DNA of 64,000 nt from Nocardia flavorosea. GTDB lineage: Bacteria > Actinomycetota > Actinomycetes > Mycobacteriales > Mycobacteriaceae. A program made the translations under genes and the position numbers. Position 1 is the stretch's first letter, and each line of letters starts with the position of its first letter. The notes beneath the pieces were generated by a model that was not told the origin of the DNA, ran no database searches, and saw only the letters and a program-made list of their open reading frames with translations. This document shows, in pieces, positions 43,787-53,044 of the stretch. The DNA is taken from NCBI RefSeq assembly GCF_015477805.1, contig NZ_JADLQL010000002.1, positions 372,001 to 436,000 of the forward strand, written 5' to 3'.

Positions 43787-43897
43787 TCAGTCGTGGTCGT
43801 CCGGCCAGTACACCGCCCATAGCAGCACGAGAACCGGCAGGCCGAGAACCACGAACCAGCCCAGGCCGATCACCGGCCGGTGCCCGCCGTCGACCAT
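43787..43897 (-). CDS. Tiny membrane protein (36 residues)
   Basis: ATG 43895-43897 to TGA 43787-43789 encodes MVDGGHRPVIGLGWFVVLG, LPVLVLLWAVYWPDDHD: one membrane helix with an acidic end. It overlaps the end of the next upstream gene by 28 bases on the same strand, so it could be translationally coupled. There is no clear ribosome site of its own. Confidence 0.4.
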   Translation of the reverse strand: MVDGGHRPVIGLGWFVVLGLPVLVLLWAVYWPDDHD

Positions 43898-44184
43898 CGA
43901 GCGAAGGACAGCCGGGGCAGTACCGTCTCCACATCGGCGTTATCCATCACCCGGTTGAGCTCCAGCGGACCGAGGTGGGCCGGGGCCGGCATGATCACCA
44001 CCTCCGCCGCCGCATTGCGTACCTGATCGGCCACGGGCAGCAGCGACCGCATATCGGGCCACACCAGCCGGTAACCGAGCCGTCGCGCCAACCGTGACAC
44101 CTGCGCCCGGTCCCAGTCCGGTGCGGTACTCACCTCGTCGTCGACCCATCCGAACGCGATCGGCTCCCCGTGCTGCCGCATCAT
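43870..44184 (-). CDS. Conserved hypothetical protein divergent from an XRE regulator
   Basis: The 104-residue protein starts at ATG 44184 or the adjacent 44181, behind GGGGAGG. It contains IAFGWVDDEVS, LARRLGYRLVWPD and MPAPAHLGPLELNRVMDNAD, a predicted alpha/beta fold vaguely like the N-terminal part of resolvase-type proteins but without the catalytic Ser. Such genes often stand next to XRE/TPR regulators in Nocardia. Function unknown. Confidence 0.65.
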   Translation of the reverse strand: MMRQHGEPIAFGWVDDEVSTAPDWDRAQVSRLARRLGYRLVWPDMRSLLPVADQVRNAAAEVVIMPAPAHLGPLELNRVMDNADVETVLPRLSFARWSTAGTGR

Positions 44185-44299
44185 GCCTCCCCTGCTTCCG
44201 TTGACGTGGAAAGCACCCACCGCCGGGGAGCTGTCTGGGGCGACAACGGTCGACCCGGCGGCGGGGCCGGAAGAAGCGTGTCAGTGCAGCTACTGCATT

Positions 44300-44318
44300 T
44301 TGCCCCGCCGTGGGGCAA
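44300..44318. promoter_or_regulatory. Palindrome before the XRE regulator
   Basis: TTGCCCC (44300-44306) pairs with GGGGCAA (44312-44318) across gccgt. It lies in the divergent gap, 45 bases before the XRE start, and could be its operator. Confidence 0.6.
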
Positions 44319-44363
44319 CGCCCGTATCGTGTGAGTTGTCAGCACCGTTTCGAGGGAGTACGC

Positions 44364-45590
44364 ATGAGCGACTACCAGCGTGAGGAAGGCCGGTTCGTCG
44401 GACAGCGAGTGCGCCAGATTCGTGCCCGGCGGGGTATCTCGCAGCAGGTGCTCGCCGACCGCGCGGGACTGAGCCGCGGGGCCATATCCAAATACGAAAT
44501 AGGTGAGCGCCCTATCGATTCGCGGCGCACTCTGTTGGCCCTGGCCTCCGCACTCGGCGTGACCATGGGGGAATTGACCGGATACGAACAAGACAGGCTC
44601 GATCCGTCTGCCGTCGGTTTCCATGCCTCGGTGCCCGATATAGAAGTGGCCCTGTGGACGCAGGGAAATACCACCCACACCGCGCCGCCGCGCACTCTGG
44701 ACGAGCTGACGGCCACCGCACGACGTACGGCCGAGCTTCGCATAGCGTGTGATTACGCCGCACTCGGGCCGATGCTCGCGCCACTGCTGACCGACTGCTA
44801 CCGGCAGATCAACGATGCCCACGGGGCCGAGCGGGACCGGGCGTGGGATGTGCTGGCGATGATCGCGCACACCACGGCGGCCGCTTTGAAAGCCCGCGGA
44901 TACGGTGCGCTGTCCTGGACGGCCGCGCAGGAAGCAGAGAACGCGGCACGCAATATCGGCGGCACCGCGGCATTGGCCGCAACGGCATTCGCCCGGTCGC
45001 AAGTTCTGCTGTCCCAGCCCGGTTCGCTGCCCGCCGCACTTGCGCATGCCGAAAGAACAGCGGAAAAGATCGCCGCGGATGTTCGCACAGTGGGCGAGAT
45101 CGAAACGTACGGAATGCTTCACTTGCAAGCTTCTCTGGTTACCGCGACGCTCGGCGGCGATCCGGTACCGCATCTGAACGAGGCCGCCGAACAGGCAGAC
45201 CGGCTGTCGCATGCCGATCCGGGCCGGTCGATACTGCGAAATCCCACATTCGGTCGGGCGAACGTGCAGCTCTGGCGAATGTCGGCGGCCATGGAACGAC
45301 GCGAACCAGGTGAAGTGCTCGCCCTCGCGCCAACTCTGGTGCCCGAAGATCTTCCCGCGAAGGGCCGGCACGCACAGTACTTCGTGGAGATCGGCCGGGC
45401 GCACGCGCAGCAACGCAATTATCGCGATTCGCTTCATGCGTTACTGCGTGCCGAGCACGCGGCCCCACAGCACGTCCGGAACATGGTCCATGTACGAGAA
45501 CTGGTGGGTCACATGATGCGTAAGGCGCGCCGCGACCTGACTACCGGGGAACTGGGCCGTTTGGCGCAGCGGGTAGGCGTTGTGGTGTAG
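44364..45590 (+). CDS. XRE-family regulator with TPR-like C-terminal domain
   Basis: The 408-residue protein has an N-terminal Cro/XRE helix-turn-helix (VRQIRARRGISQQVLADRAG, LSRGAISKYEIGERPID, about residues 14-50). About 300 residues of helical repeats follow (for example AWDVLAMIAHTTAAALKARG and NYRDSLHALLRAEHAAP). ATG 44364 follows GAGGGAG. The layout resembles actinobacterial regulators that sense a peptide or small molecule. It is divergent from the small hypothetical gene. Confidence 0.9.
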   Translation: MSDYQREEGRFVGQRVRQIRARRGISQQVLADRAGLSRGAISKYEIGERPIDSRRTLLALASALGVTMGELTGYEQDRLDPSAVGFHASVPDIEVALWTQGNTTHTAPPRTLDELTATARRTAELRIACDYAALGPMLAPLLTDCYRQINDAHGAERDRAWDVLAMIAHTTAAALKARGYGALSWTAAQEAENAARNIGGTAALAATAFARSQVLLSQPGSLPAALAHAERTAEKIAADVRTVGEIETYGMLHLQASLVTATLGGDPVPHLNEAAEQADRLSHADPGRSILRNPTFGRANVQLWRMSAAMERREPGEVLALAPTLVPEDLPAKGRHAQYFVEIGRAHAQQRNYRDSLHALLRAEHAAPQHVRNMVHVRELVGHMMRKARRDLTTGELGRLAQRVGVVV

Positions 45591-46214
45591 GGATTCACGA
45601 GATCGCTGCTGGTGCCCGGGGTCGAAACCTCCGCCCGTCCCGGGCTCGACTACCCACGCGAGCGGCGCTGGGCCGGGTACCTGCGGGGCGATGCTGCCGG
45701 GGCGTCGGTTCCTCTGCCCTGAGGTCCTCGCCCCGAAGCGGCGGCAATACAGCATCCAGCGCAGCTGCTGTCGACCATATCCGCCGGTCCGAGCGCAGCG
45801 AGCGCTGCTGCGGGCCGGTCATCGTTCAGGCTCACGCCCTGCCGCGACCGGCCCGACTACCGAAGATGCTCGGGCGACGCCATCCCATGTCGCCCCTCTC
45901 ACTGGTTATCGAGGCCGACGACATTGTCGAGGAACTGCTGGGTCTCACCGGGCGAGTGCTCGGGCGGACAATTACGGAATACCGATCGGGATGCCGGCAG
46001 CCGGCCGGATATGCGGGCCCGGCGGGTGAGTCGAATCGTCGGCGCGCTGCCGTTCACGCCGGGCCCCGTCCGGCGGACAGGCCGGGTCCCCGGTGGGGGC
46101 GGCTGCGACGGCCGCTCGTCGCATATTCTCCTGCGCCACACCAGCTACCGCGCCGATCGCGATGGCCGCAACGGCGATGACACCGGACGGGCCGGTCCCG
46201 GGTAGATCCTTCGG
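45591..46214. other. Gap with one startless minus-strand reading frame
   Basis: On the minus strand the frame 46211-45972 reads GVIAVAAIAIGAVAGVAQEN (a good membrane anchor), then ACPPDGARRERQRADD and a Pro-rich end. It is in the same frame as the beta-propeller gene, directly behind its TAG stop, and has no ATG or GTG before the hydrophobic part. It looks like a gene that has lost its start. The rest shows nothing I can support. Confidence 0.4.
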
Positions 46215-47420
46215 CTACCGCATGACTCCGGTGTGCCCGGTGGAGTAGCGGCCCGGCTGTGGCCAGACGGTGAGGCCGTGCGGGCCGTCGCCGACCGGGA
46301 TACGGGCCAACAGCTTCCAGTCGACGATATCGATCGCGTACACCTCGCCGTGTTTGCGGCCCGATACCCAGAAGGTCCGGCCGTCGGCGGAGATATTGCC
46401 CATATCCGGGCTGCCGCCGCCCGGCAGGAACCATTTGTGCACGAGTCCGTGTGCCGCGAAATCCCAGACCGAGATGCTGCCTTCGTCGCGGTTGGTGATG
46501 AGCATCTGTTTCGAATCCCGGGTCACGTACAGCCCGTGGGTGCCGGCGCCGGTCGGGATGAACCCGGTGTTGTCGAAGGTCAGTGCGTCGAAGGTGTAGA
46601 TACCGCCGGCGTGCATATCGGCGACGAAGAAGGTGCGGCCGTCCGGGGAGAGTTTGACGTCCTGCGGCATCCCGTGCCGCCCGCCGGGCAGGTCGATGGT
46701 GCGTACCAGCGTGCGCGCGGCGATATCGACCACCGACATCCGCCCGGCGAATTCGCAACTGGCCAGGGCGAACCGGCCGTCGGCGGTGAAGTCCATATGA
46801 TCGACGCCGGCACAGTCCGGGACCGGCAGGGCATGTTTCTTCTCCCAGGTCACCGGGTCGTAGAAATCGAGCGATCGGTCCGCCTCGGCGACTACCAGCG
46901 CGTATCGGCCATCCGGTGTGTAGTACATGTTGTACGGGTCGCGCACCGGGAAACTCGTACCCGGTTTTCCGGTGCGCGGGTCGATCGGCAACAGGCTGCC
47001 GCCGCCGATCGGCAGATCGTTGGTGACGTAGAGGGTTTGCAGGTCGTAGGACGGCACCACATGCTGCGGTTCCACACCACCGGCAGGGAAGGTATCGATC
47101 ACCTGAAAGGTGGCGGGGTCGATCACCGAGACATCATGGGATCGGCTGTTCGGCACGTACACGAGCTCACGATGATCGGCGACCGCCGAGCTCAGTTCAC
47201 GGTTGGCGGCGTAGATATCGTCGGGGCGCAGCGGAGCGGGCATGCCGGGCAGCAGATTCGCCAGATGCGCCGGCGGCGGGCTCGCGGAGGGCACCGGGGT
47301 TCCGGTGGATTCGCCGGGCGATACGGCCTCCCCCGACGTACAGCCCGTTACCGCAATGAGAACGGCGGCTGCCGCGGTGAGCCGGACCGAACGGTCGCGC
47401 CGCAGGGTGGTCGCTGACAC
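46215..47420 (-). CDS. YncE-like beta-propeller lipoprotein
   Basis: The protein of about 401 residues starts at GTG 47420 behind AAAGGA. It has a lipoprotein signal peptide (VLIAVTGCTSG) and then repeated blades of the YVTN/YncE type: VYVPNSRSHDVSVIDPAT, LYVTNDLPIGGGSLLPIDP, DVKLSPDGRTFFVADM and GHVYAIDI-like units. Such propellers sit on the outer face of the membrane; ligands are mostly unknown. The stop is TAG. Confidence 0.88.
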   Translation of the reverse strand: MSATTLRRDRSVRLTAAAAVLIAVTGCTSGEAVSPGESTGTPVPSASPPPAHLANLLPGMPAPLRPDDIYAANRELSSAVADHRELVYVPNSRSHDVSVIDPATFQVIDTFPAGGVEPQHVVPSYDLQTLYVTNDLPIGGGSLLPIDPRTGKPGTSFPVRDPYNMYYTPDGRYALVVAEADRSLDFYDPVTWEKKHALPVPDCAGVDHMDFTADGRFALASCEFAGRMSVVDIAARTLVRTIDLPGGRHGMPQDVKLSPDGRTFFVADMHAGGIYTFDALTFDNTGFIPTGAGTHGLYVTRDSKQMLITNRDEGSISVWDFAAHGLVHKWFLPGGGSPDMGNISADGRTFWVSGRKHGEVYAIDIVDWKLLARIPVGDGPHGLTVWPQPGRYSTGHTGVMR

Positions 47421-47681
47421 CGGTGTCCTTTCGTCCTGCCGAGTGTTCGCCAGGTCGAAAAGGAGATACCTCGAGCCACGGTCTCGTTCGGGGCACATCG
47501 GTGGCAACACTCGAGCGCAATAGGAGACAACAGTTCGTGCACGATTTCCGCATCCGGCACATTAGTGGAGCGACCGCGACGCGCCAAAAGCAACCTTCCG
47601 GTTACTCACCGTGTTCCGGACGGGTCTCCCGGCAGGCGGCAGCAGAGCCACCGATCCTGCCGGGCGACGAGCCCGTCGCTT

Positions 47682-48746
47682 TCACGCCGAGACGACGGAG
47701 CGGCCCGAGCGCGGCGAAACACAGTGACCACCCGCGCGTTTCGCCGACGCAGCGGAACCGGAGACGGACTGCGGCGTAGCGGACGCCCGGCCACCGGGCC
47801 GGGGACGGGGGCGAGCGCGGCGAGCAGTCGGCCGGTCGCGGCGGGCCGCGGTGAACTGGTTATCGGCCCGGCGGAGTGGTTCGGCCCGGGTCAGGAGGCG
47901 TTGTTCGCCGGTTTCGTGGTCGTCGTCGTGCCGGGGCAGGCCCGCGCCGAGCAGTTGGACTTCGTACGACAGGGCCATATCGAACCGGTATTCCGTCACC
48001 ACTGCGGTTTCGGGCTCCACCGGCCGGTCAGCGGCCGGGCGGTCGGCACGATCGTGGTCGGAAACTCCCGCCGGTACAACGGGCTCACCGGCGCGCGGCC
48101 GGACCGACTTGTACATGCTGAGGGCGAGCGCCGCGGTGACCACGGCGGCCGAGGCGCAGAGCAGCGCCTGATTCGTGAGGGCGACGGTGGCCACCTGCTG
48201 TGCCGCATCGGCGCCCGCTTCCGGACCGCCCCCGAAGAATGTGCCCAGGAAGTCACCGAGGGCCGACTTCAATTCGTCGTGGTATTCGGTCGTCTCGCGC
48301 AATTCCGGGGCCTTGCCCTCGAGGTACAGCAGCGTCGCCGGGACGAGCACGGCATTGGCTGCCCCGGCGCCGATCACGGCCGGCAACCCGATGCCGTACA
48401 GCCGATACAGCAGCGCACCGGCCAGGGTGATCACCGCGGCAGCGGCGGCCAGGCCGCCACCCAGCCCGCTGATGGCGACAATGCCTTCGGTCGGGCGTTC
48501 ACCGACGTTGCGCAGTCCCGGAACGGAGCCCTCGAGGCGACCGAAGGCGTCCGCCTGCACCTCTCCGTGCGGGCCCGAGGCGGTCAGCCAGGGCCGGAAA
48601 AGAAGGACGAGGGTGAGCAGGCTCAGCGCCGAAATGAACCAGCATTTCCAATCGGATAGGAATCGTGAAACCGGTCGATGGATATTCCCGGCCGGAGGTT
48701 GGGGTGAATATTCCGACGTGTTTATGGTCTCGACCCTGTGGTCCAC
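47682..48746 (-). CDS. Hypothetical multi-span membrane protein
   Basis: The 354-residue protein has four membrane segments (CWFISALSLLTLVLLFRPW, ISGLGGGLAAAAAVITLAGA, LPAVIGAGAANAVLVPATLL and ALLCASAAVVTAALALSM) with a predicted external loop between. A long Arg/Pro/Ala-rich tail follows from about residue 230. Similar proteins are frequent in Nocardia; no function is known to me. The tail has low complexity, so the true stop or a frameshift should be treated with care. Confidence 0.6.
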   Translation of the reverse strand: MDHRVETINTSEYSPQPPAGNIHRPVSRFLSDWKCWFISALSLLTLVLLFRPWLTASGPHGEVQADAFGRLEGSVPGLRNVGERPTEGIVAISGLGGGLAAAAAVITLAGALLYRLYGIGLPAVIGAGAANAVLVPATLLYLEGKAPELRETTEYHDELKSALGDFLGTFFGGGPEAGADAAQQVATVALTNQALLCASAAVVTAALALSMYKSVRPRAGEPVVPAGVSDHDRADRPAADRPVEPETAVVTEYRFDMALSYEVQLLGAGLPRHDDDHETGEQRLLTRAEPLRRADNQFTAARRDRPTARRARPRPRPGGRASATPQSVSGSAASAKRAGGHCVSPRSGRSVVSA

Positions 48747-49385
48747 CGTTTCGCCTTACCGCGCGAATGTCAGGGGTGCGTATCTCGGCGCATCCCCGAT
48801 GAGCCCTTGCCGCTCATCGACTTCCATCAGCCTAGAACACCACAACCGCAGGTCAAGTGGCATTTGGCGGATAAAGAGAGCTGTGCCACAATACCTTTCG
48901 GTAACATTGCCGGGCCGCCGCGGGACCATAGATCGCGCCACTGTTGCGAAACCTGCTGACGGGTGCGGGTTTTCACCGGGATTCACGGCCGGGATGCGCC
49001 GGAATTTCCGAGCCAAGGCTGTGACCGGATACACGTACGATTCTCGGCCTCATATTTCGTGAGCGCGGACACCACAATCGGAAACGGTCCGCCGCCACCG
49101 CCCGCTCTCCACCCCCACGGAACTGTTCGCGGGTCGGCGATATCCCGCCGGGCCCTTCCGGAAGACGCTGGGCGACAGCACGGCCGACCGCGATCATCGA
49201 AAGGGGCGGGTCGCTGCGCGGCCGTGAGAGCGCCGCGTCGAAATCGCGGAAGCGACGGACAGGCCCCGACACCATGCCCCGAGAGCCGCAAGCCGGACGC
49301 ACCCCGGCACCCGGTAGCGCGCCGGCGACCGGGAAACGCACCGGCGAGTATCGGCACGAGCCCGGCACGGACGGACGAACTGTTA
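48747..49385. other. Long intergenic stretch
   Basis: No frame in these 640 bases shows a family motif or a good start. The left part, AT-richer than its surroundings, probably holds the promoter of the membrane-protein gene. The right end carries the ArsR operators. Confidence 0.5.
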
Positions 49386-49447
49386 TCAACCAATGGGTTG
49401 ACCATGGCGCGCACGCGTTCTACCTTGTTCATCAACCAAAAAGTTGA
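49386..49447 (+). promoter_or_regulatory. Two ArsR operator-like palindromes
   Basis: TCAACC-aatg-GGTTGA lies at 49386-49401 and TCAAC-caaaaa-GTTGA at 49432-49447, just before the ArsR start (49458). The core TCAAC/GTTGA recurs at 53045-53062 before the FMN reductase gene. Confidence 0.7.
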
Positions 49448-49457
49448 GGAAGGTCGG

Positions 49458-49829
49458 ATGGACGGAACCGGGGAGCAGCTCAACCGGGTGTTCGCGGCAC
49501 TGGCGGACCCGACCAGGCGCGCACTGGTGGCCCGGCTGGCGGCGGCGGACGCGACGGTCAGCGAACTCGCCGAACCCTACGAGATGAGCCTGCAAGCCAT
49601 CTCCAAGCACGTGAAGGTCCTCCAGGACGCCGGACTGGTGACCCGGAGCAGAGACGCCCAGCGGCGGCCGGTCCATCTGGACGCCGAGGTGTTCGACCTG
49701 ATGACCAAATGGATCGAGCGTTACCGCCGCACCGCAGAACAGCGCTACCAGCGTCTCGACGCGGTACTGGCCCAACTGTCCGAGGACGACGAACCACCGC
49801 GGGTACACCCGCCGAAGGAGGCATCATGA
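49458..49829 (+). CDS. ArsR-family transcriptional regulator
   Basis: The 123-residue protein starts at ATG 49458 behind GAGGAAGG. Its winged helix-turn-helix reads RVFAALADPTRRALVARLAA, VSELAEPYEMSLQAISKHVK, VLQDAGLVTRSR. No metal-binding Cys cluster is present, as in the subgroup paired with AHSA1 genes. Its stop overlaps the start of the AHSA1 fusion. Two palindromes upstream suggest autoregulation. Confidence 0.93.
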   Translation: MDGTGEQLNRVFAALADPTRRALVARLAAADATVSELAEPYEMSLQAISKHVKVLQDAGLVTRSRDAQRRPVHLDAEVFDLMTKWIERYRRTAEQRYQRLDAVLAQLSEDDEPPRVHPPKEAS

Positions 49830-50884
49830 CCACAACCGCGTACGAGACCAGAATCGTCGCGGACGAGAACGTCCCGACGATCGAGATAATCCGGGAGTTC
49901 GACGCGGAACCGGCCCAGGTGTTCCGCGCGCATACCGACCCCGATCTCTACGCACAGTGGGTCGGGCCGCATTCGGTGAGCACGCGGATCAGCCGCTGGG
50001 ACGCGCGCACGGGAGGCGCGTGGGCATTCGCCAACGACAGAGACGGCGTGGAGATCGCCACCTTCTACGGCAGTTTCCACGAAGTGCGCCCGGCCGAGCG
50101 AATCGTGTGGACGTTCACCTACACCGGCGAACCGGACGGGGTCGCCCTGGAGACGCTGACCTTCGAGAAGGTCGGCGAACGGCGGACGCGGCTGCGGACA
50201 TTGAGCGTCGTCGCGGACTTCGCGACCCGGGACGGCATGCTGGCGAGCGGGATGGAGACCGGCGTGCGCGAGGGCTACGACAAACTCGACCAACTCCTGG
50301 CGCCGGAGTCCGCATCGCCCGCGGTCGCGGGTCCCGCAACCCGGCATTTCGAGGACGCGGCCCGCTTCACCGCGCTCGTCGAATCCGCTTCGGCCGAGGA
50401 TTTCCGACGCCCCAGCCCGGTCCCGGAGTGGACAGCGCTCGATATCGTGCGGCATCTGGTCGACTGGTCGCGCGGGTTCCTCGGCGGGGCCGGAATCGAA
50501 CTGCCCGCGCTGGACGTCGCAGCCGATCCGGCGACCGCGTGGAAGAAGCATGTCGCCGATATCCAGGCCGTTCTCGACCATCCCGCCGGACGCGTACTGA
50601 GCAACCCGCACACCGGGGATCAGCCGGTGGACCAGGCGATCGATACCTTCTACACACCCGATATCTGGATGCACACCTGGGATCTGGCCAAGGCACTCGG
50701 CCACGAACCCGGCCTGGACGAGCAGCGCTGCCGCGCGGCGCTCGAGGGGATGGCACCGATGGACCGGATGCTGCGGGAGAGCGGGCAGTACGGTCCCGCC
50801 GTACCGGTCGGCGCGGACGCCTCCGCCCAGGACAAGCTGATGGCCTTCATCGGCCGCGACCCGGCCTGGCAGCCCACGTCCTGA
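49826..50884 (+). CDS. AHSA1/SRPBCC domain fused to a maleylpyruvate-isomerase-like (TIGR03086) domain
   Basis: The 352-residue protein has two parts. Residues 1-155 are an AHSA1-type domain (IEIIREFDAEPAQVFRAHTD, WVGPHSVSTRISRWDARTGG, RIVWTFTYTGEPDG). Residues 165-352 match the mycothiol-dependent maleylpyruvate isomerase/DinB-like family (VPEWTALDIVRHLVDWSRGF, DIWMHTWDLAKALG). Such domains are usually separate neighbouring genes. The ATG overlaps the ArsR stop, so both are made together. The role is unknown, possibly thiol-dependent detoxification. Confidence 0.85.
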   Translation: MTTTAYETRIVADENVPTIEIIREFDAEPAQVFRAHTDPDLYAQWVGPHSVSTRISRWDARTGGAWAFANDRDGVEIATFYGSFHEVRPAERIVWTFTYTGEPDGVALETLTFEKVGERRTRLRTLSVVADFATRDGMLASGMETGVREGYDKLDQLLAPESASPAVAGPATRHFEDAARFTALVESASAEDFRRPSPVPEWTALDIVRHLVDWSRGFLGGAGIELPALDVAADPATAWKKHVADIQAVLDHPAGRVLSNPHTGDQPVDQAIDTFYTPDIWMHTWDLAKALGHEPGLDEQRCRAALEGMAPMDRMLRESGQYGPAVPVGADASAQDKLMAFIGRDPAWQPTS

Positions 50885-50911
50885 ATCGGGCACCCGGTCA
50901 CCACGCACCGA

Positions 50912-50933
50912 AGCCCTGGGAGTTCCCAGGGCT
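50912..50933. terminator. Bidirectional hairpin terminator
   Basis: AGCCCTGGGA pairs perfectly with TCCCAGGGCT across two bases. It lies between the convergent fusion gene (end 50884) and MFS gene (end 50947). There is no long T run, as is common in actinobacteria. Confidence 0.75.
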
Positions 50934-50946
50934 CGGCGGACCGGTT

Positions 50947-52398
50947 TCACCGGCGCGGTAGCAACAACGCGGGTATCACCGCGAGAGCCATCAGAGCCGG
51001 AGCGATCAGGTAGGCGTCCCGGAACGCCTCGGCCAGAGCCGGTGCCAGGGCCGCGTGTGCGGCGGGGTCCAATCCGTGCAGCGCCTGCAGGCCGCCCGTG
51101 ATCGGCAGTAGCGCGGAGAGCACGACCGCGACCACCGCGGTGCCGATCGCCATAACCGTGGTGTTGATCAGGTTCACGGTCGTACTGCCGCCCGCCTGCT
51201 GCTCGGGGGTCAGGGCGCGGGTGGCGGTGGTGATGGCGGGCATCATGGTGCCGCCGCCGCCGGCGCCCATCAGGAGCATGGCCGCGCAGAGCCCCCAATA
51301 GGACGAATCGGTGTCCAGCTGAGCACGGAAGAGCAGGAAACCCGCTATTCCGACCGCGATCGAGACGGGCAGGTAGCGGCCCGGCGGGAAGCGGTCTATC
51401 AGCCGGCCGGCGATCTGCATGGTGGTTCCGGAGGCCAGCGCGAACGGGATACCGAGTGCCCCGGCCATCAGGGCGGATTCCCCCCGCACCACCTGGAAGT
51501 ACAGGGGCTGCAACAGCATCGCACCGAAATAGCCTGCCGCGAACAAGCCGAGCAGGGCGGCGGCGGCACCGACCTCGCGGCGACGCAGGATCCGCAGGTC
51601 CAGCAGTGGCTCCGAGGCGGTGAACCCGCGGTACACGAACACCGTCACCAGGATCGCACCGAGCACCAGCGGCACCGCGACCTGTCCCGGCGGGAAACCG
51701 CCGTGCTCGCCCGCGGCGGTGACCCCGTAGATCAGCAGGGCCAAACCGGGCGACATGAGCGCGACCCCGACCATGTCGATCCGCTGCCGCGGTTGCGGAT
51801 CATCGGCCGGAAAAACCCGCAGGGCCAGGAAAAGCACCACCGCGGCGATCGGGACGTTCACATAGAACATCCAGCGCCAGGACAGCTCGTCGATGAAATA
51901 ACCGCCGAGCACCGGGCCCGCAAGCGGCCCCACCAGGATCGCCAGCCCCATCGTGCTCATCGCGCGACCCAGCCGTTCCGGGCTCGCCGCGCGCAACAGC
52001 ACGGTCATACCCACCGGCATGAGCAGTCCGCCACCGAGCCCCTGCAGGACCCGGAAGGCGATCAGCGATTCGATATTCCAGGCCGCACCGGCCAGCAGCG
52101 AGCCGATCGCGAATACCGTGACCGCCACCAGGTACAGGCGTTTGGCTCCGAATCGGCCCATAGCCCAGGCAGCGACGGGGACCACGCCGGCGACCGCGAG
52201 CGCGTATCCGGTCGACACCCATTGGATGGTGGCCAGTGGTGCCGCGAATTCGGCGGAGAGATGGTTGATCGCCACATTGACGATCGTCTGGTCGAGAGTG
52301 GCCATGATCGAGCCGACCACCAGGACCAGGGCGACTGTCATCGGGTTGCTGGCTCCCGGTTCCGGCCGGGTCTCGACTGTCGTCACACTGTGTCGCAT
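50947..52398 (-). CDS. MFS drug exporter, DHA2 (14-helix) type
   Basis: The 483-residue protein has about 14 membrane segments and the DHA2 motifs SIMATLDQTIVNVAINHLS (motif D1), GRFGAKRLYLVAV (motif A) and GPLAGPVLGGYFIDELSWRW (motif C with the antiporter GP pairs). It should export a drug-like or toxic compound with proton exchange. ATG 52398 lies eight bases after the FMN reductase stop, so the two form an operon. The frame is open farther upstream, but that part belongs to the reductase region. Confidence 0.93.
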   Translation of the reverse strand: MRHSVTTVETRPEPGASNPMTVALVLVVGSIMATLDQTIVNVAINHLSAEFAAPLATIQWVSTGYALAVAGVVPVAAWAMGRFGAKRLYLVAVTVFAIGSLLAGAAWNIESLIAFRVLQGLGGGLLMPVGMTVLLRAASPERLGRAMSTMGLAILVGPLAGPVLGGYFIDELSWRWMFYVNVPIAAVVLFLALRVFPADDPQPRQRIDMVGVALMSPGLALLIYGVTAAGEHGGFPPGQVAVPLVLGAILVTVFVYRGFTASEPLLDLRILRRREVGAAAALLGLFAAGYFGAMLLQPLYFQVVRGESALMAGALGIPFALASGTTMQIAGRLIDRFPPGRYLPVSIAVGIAGFLLFRAQLDTDSSYWGLCAAMLLMGAGGGGTMMPAITTATRALTPEQQAGGSTTVNLINTTVMAIGTAVVAVVLSALLPITGGLQALHGLDPAAHAALAPALAEAFRDAYLIAPALMALAVIPALLLPRR

Positions 52399-52406
52399 CA
52401 CGGCCC

Positions 52407-52988
52407 TCACTGTCCGTAGGGGCGGGTGGCCCGCGCCGCACGTAATGCCTCGCCCCACCAGATCAGCTGATCCAGCAGTGTTTTCGCGGCGGTATCGGCC
52501 GCTTCGGTGGCGAGCTGCGCCGCGCCCCACGGATTGTGGAAGCTGACGGTATCGCGCACGGTGACCGTGTGGAGTTCGGCGAAAACGCCACGCAGGTGTT
52601 CGACCGCGCGGAGACCACCGGATATCCCGCCGTAGCTGACGAACCCGACGGGTTTCGCCTGCCATTCCCGCCCGTGCGCGTCGATGAGGTTTTTCAGCGC
52701 GGCCGGATAGCTGTGGTTGTACTCGGGCGTGACGATGACGAAGGCGTCCGCCGCGGCGAGGGCGGCCCGGGTCCCGGCAGCTTCGGGGGCAGGTGCTCCG
52801 AAGGTGTGCGGCAGGTCGAGTTCGCCCACGTCGACGATATCGACCGTGAGATCCGGTCGCCTGGTGGCGTGCTCGCGGAACCATTCGGCGACGGTCGGCG
52901 CGAAGCGCCCCTGCCTGCTGCTGCCGATCACCAGGGTCAGGCGCAACGGCGCCGCGAGGGTGGTGGTGCCGGTCGATACGGTGGTCAT
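52407..52988 (-). CDS. NADPH-dependent FMN reductase
   Basis: The 193-residue flavodoxin-fold protein has LTLVIGSSRQGRFAPTVAEW (FMN phosphate loop), FVIVTPEYNHSYPAALKNLI (the conserved TPEYN motif) and PVGFVSYGGISGGLRAVEHL. It reduces FMN or quinones with NADPH. It is first in an operon with the MFS exporter, behind an ArsR-like palindrome. Confidence 0.92.
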   Translation of the reverse strand: MTTVSTGTTTLAAPLRLTLVIGSSRQGRFAPTVAEWFREHATRRPDLTVDIVDVGELDLPHTFGAPAPEAAGTRAALAAADAFVIVTPEYNHSYPAALKNLIDAHGREWQAKPVGFVSYGGISGGLRAVEHLRGVFAELHTVTVRDTVSFHNPWGAAQLATEAADTAAKTLLDQLIWWGEALRAARATRPYGQ

Positions 52989-53044
52989 CGGTCTCCCTAA
53001 CTGCCTTCGGCGGCTCCGTCGGCCGCCCGCAGACCACCTTGCTT

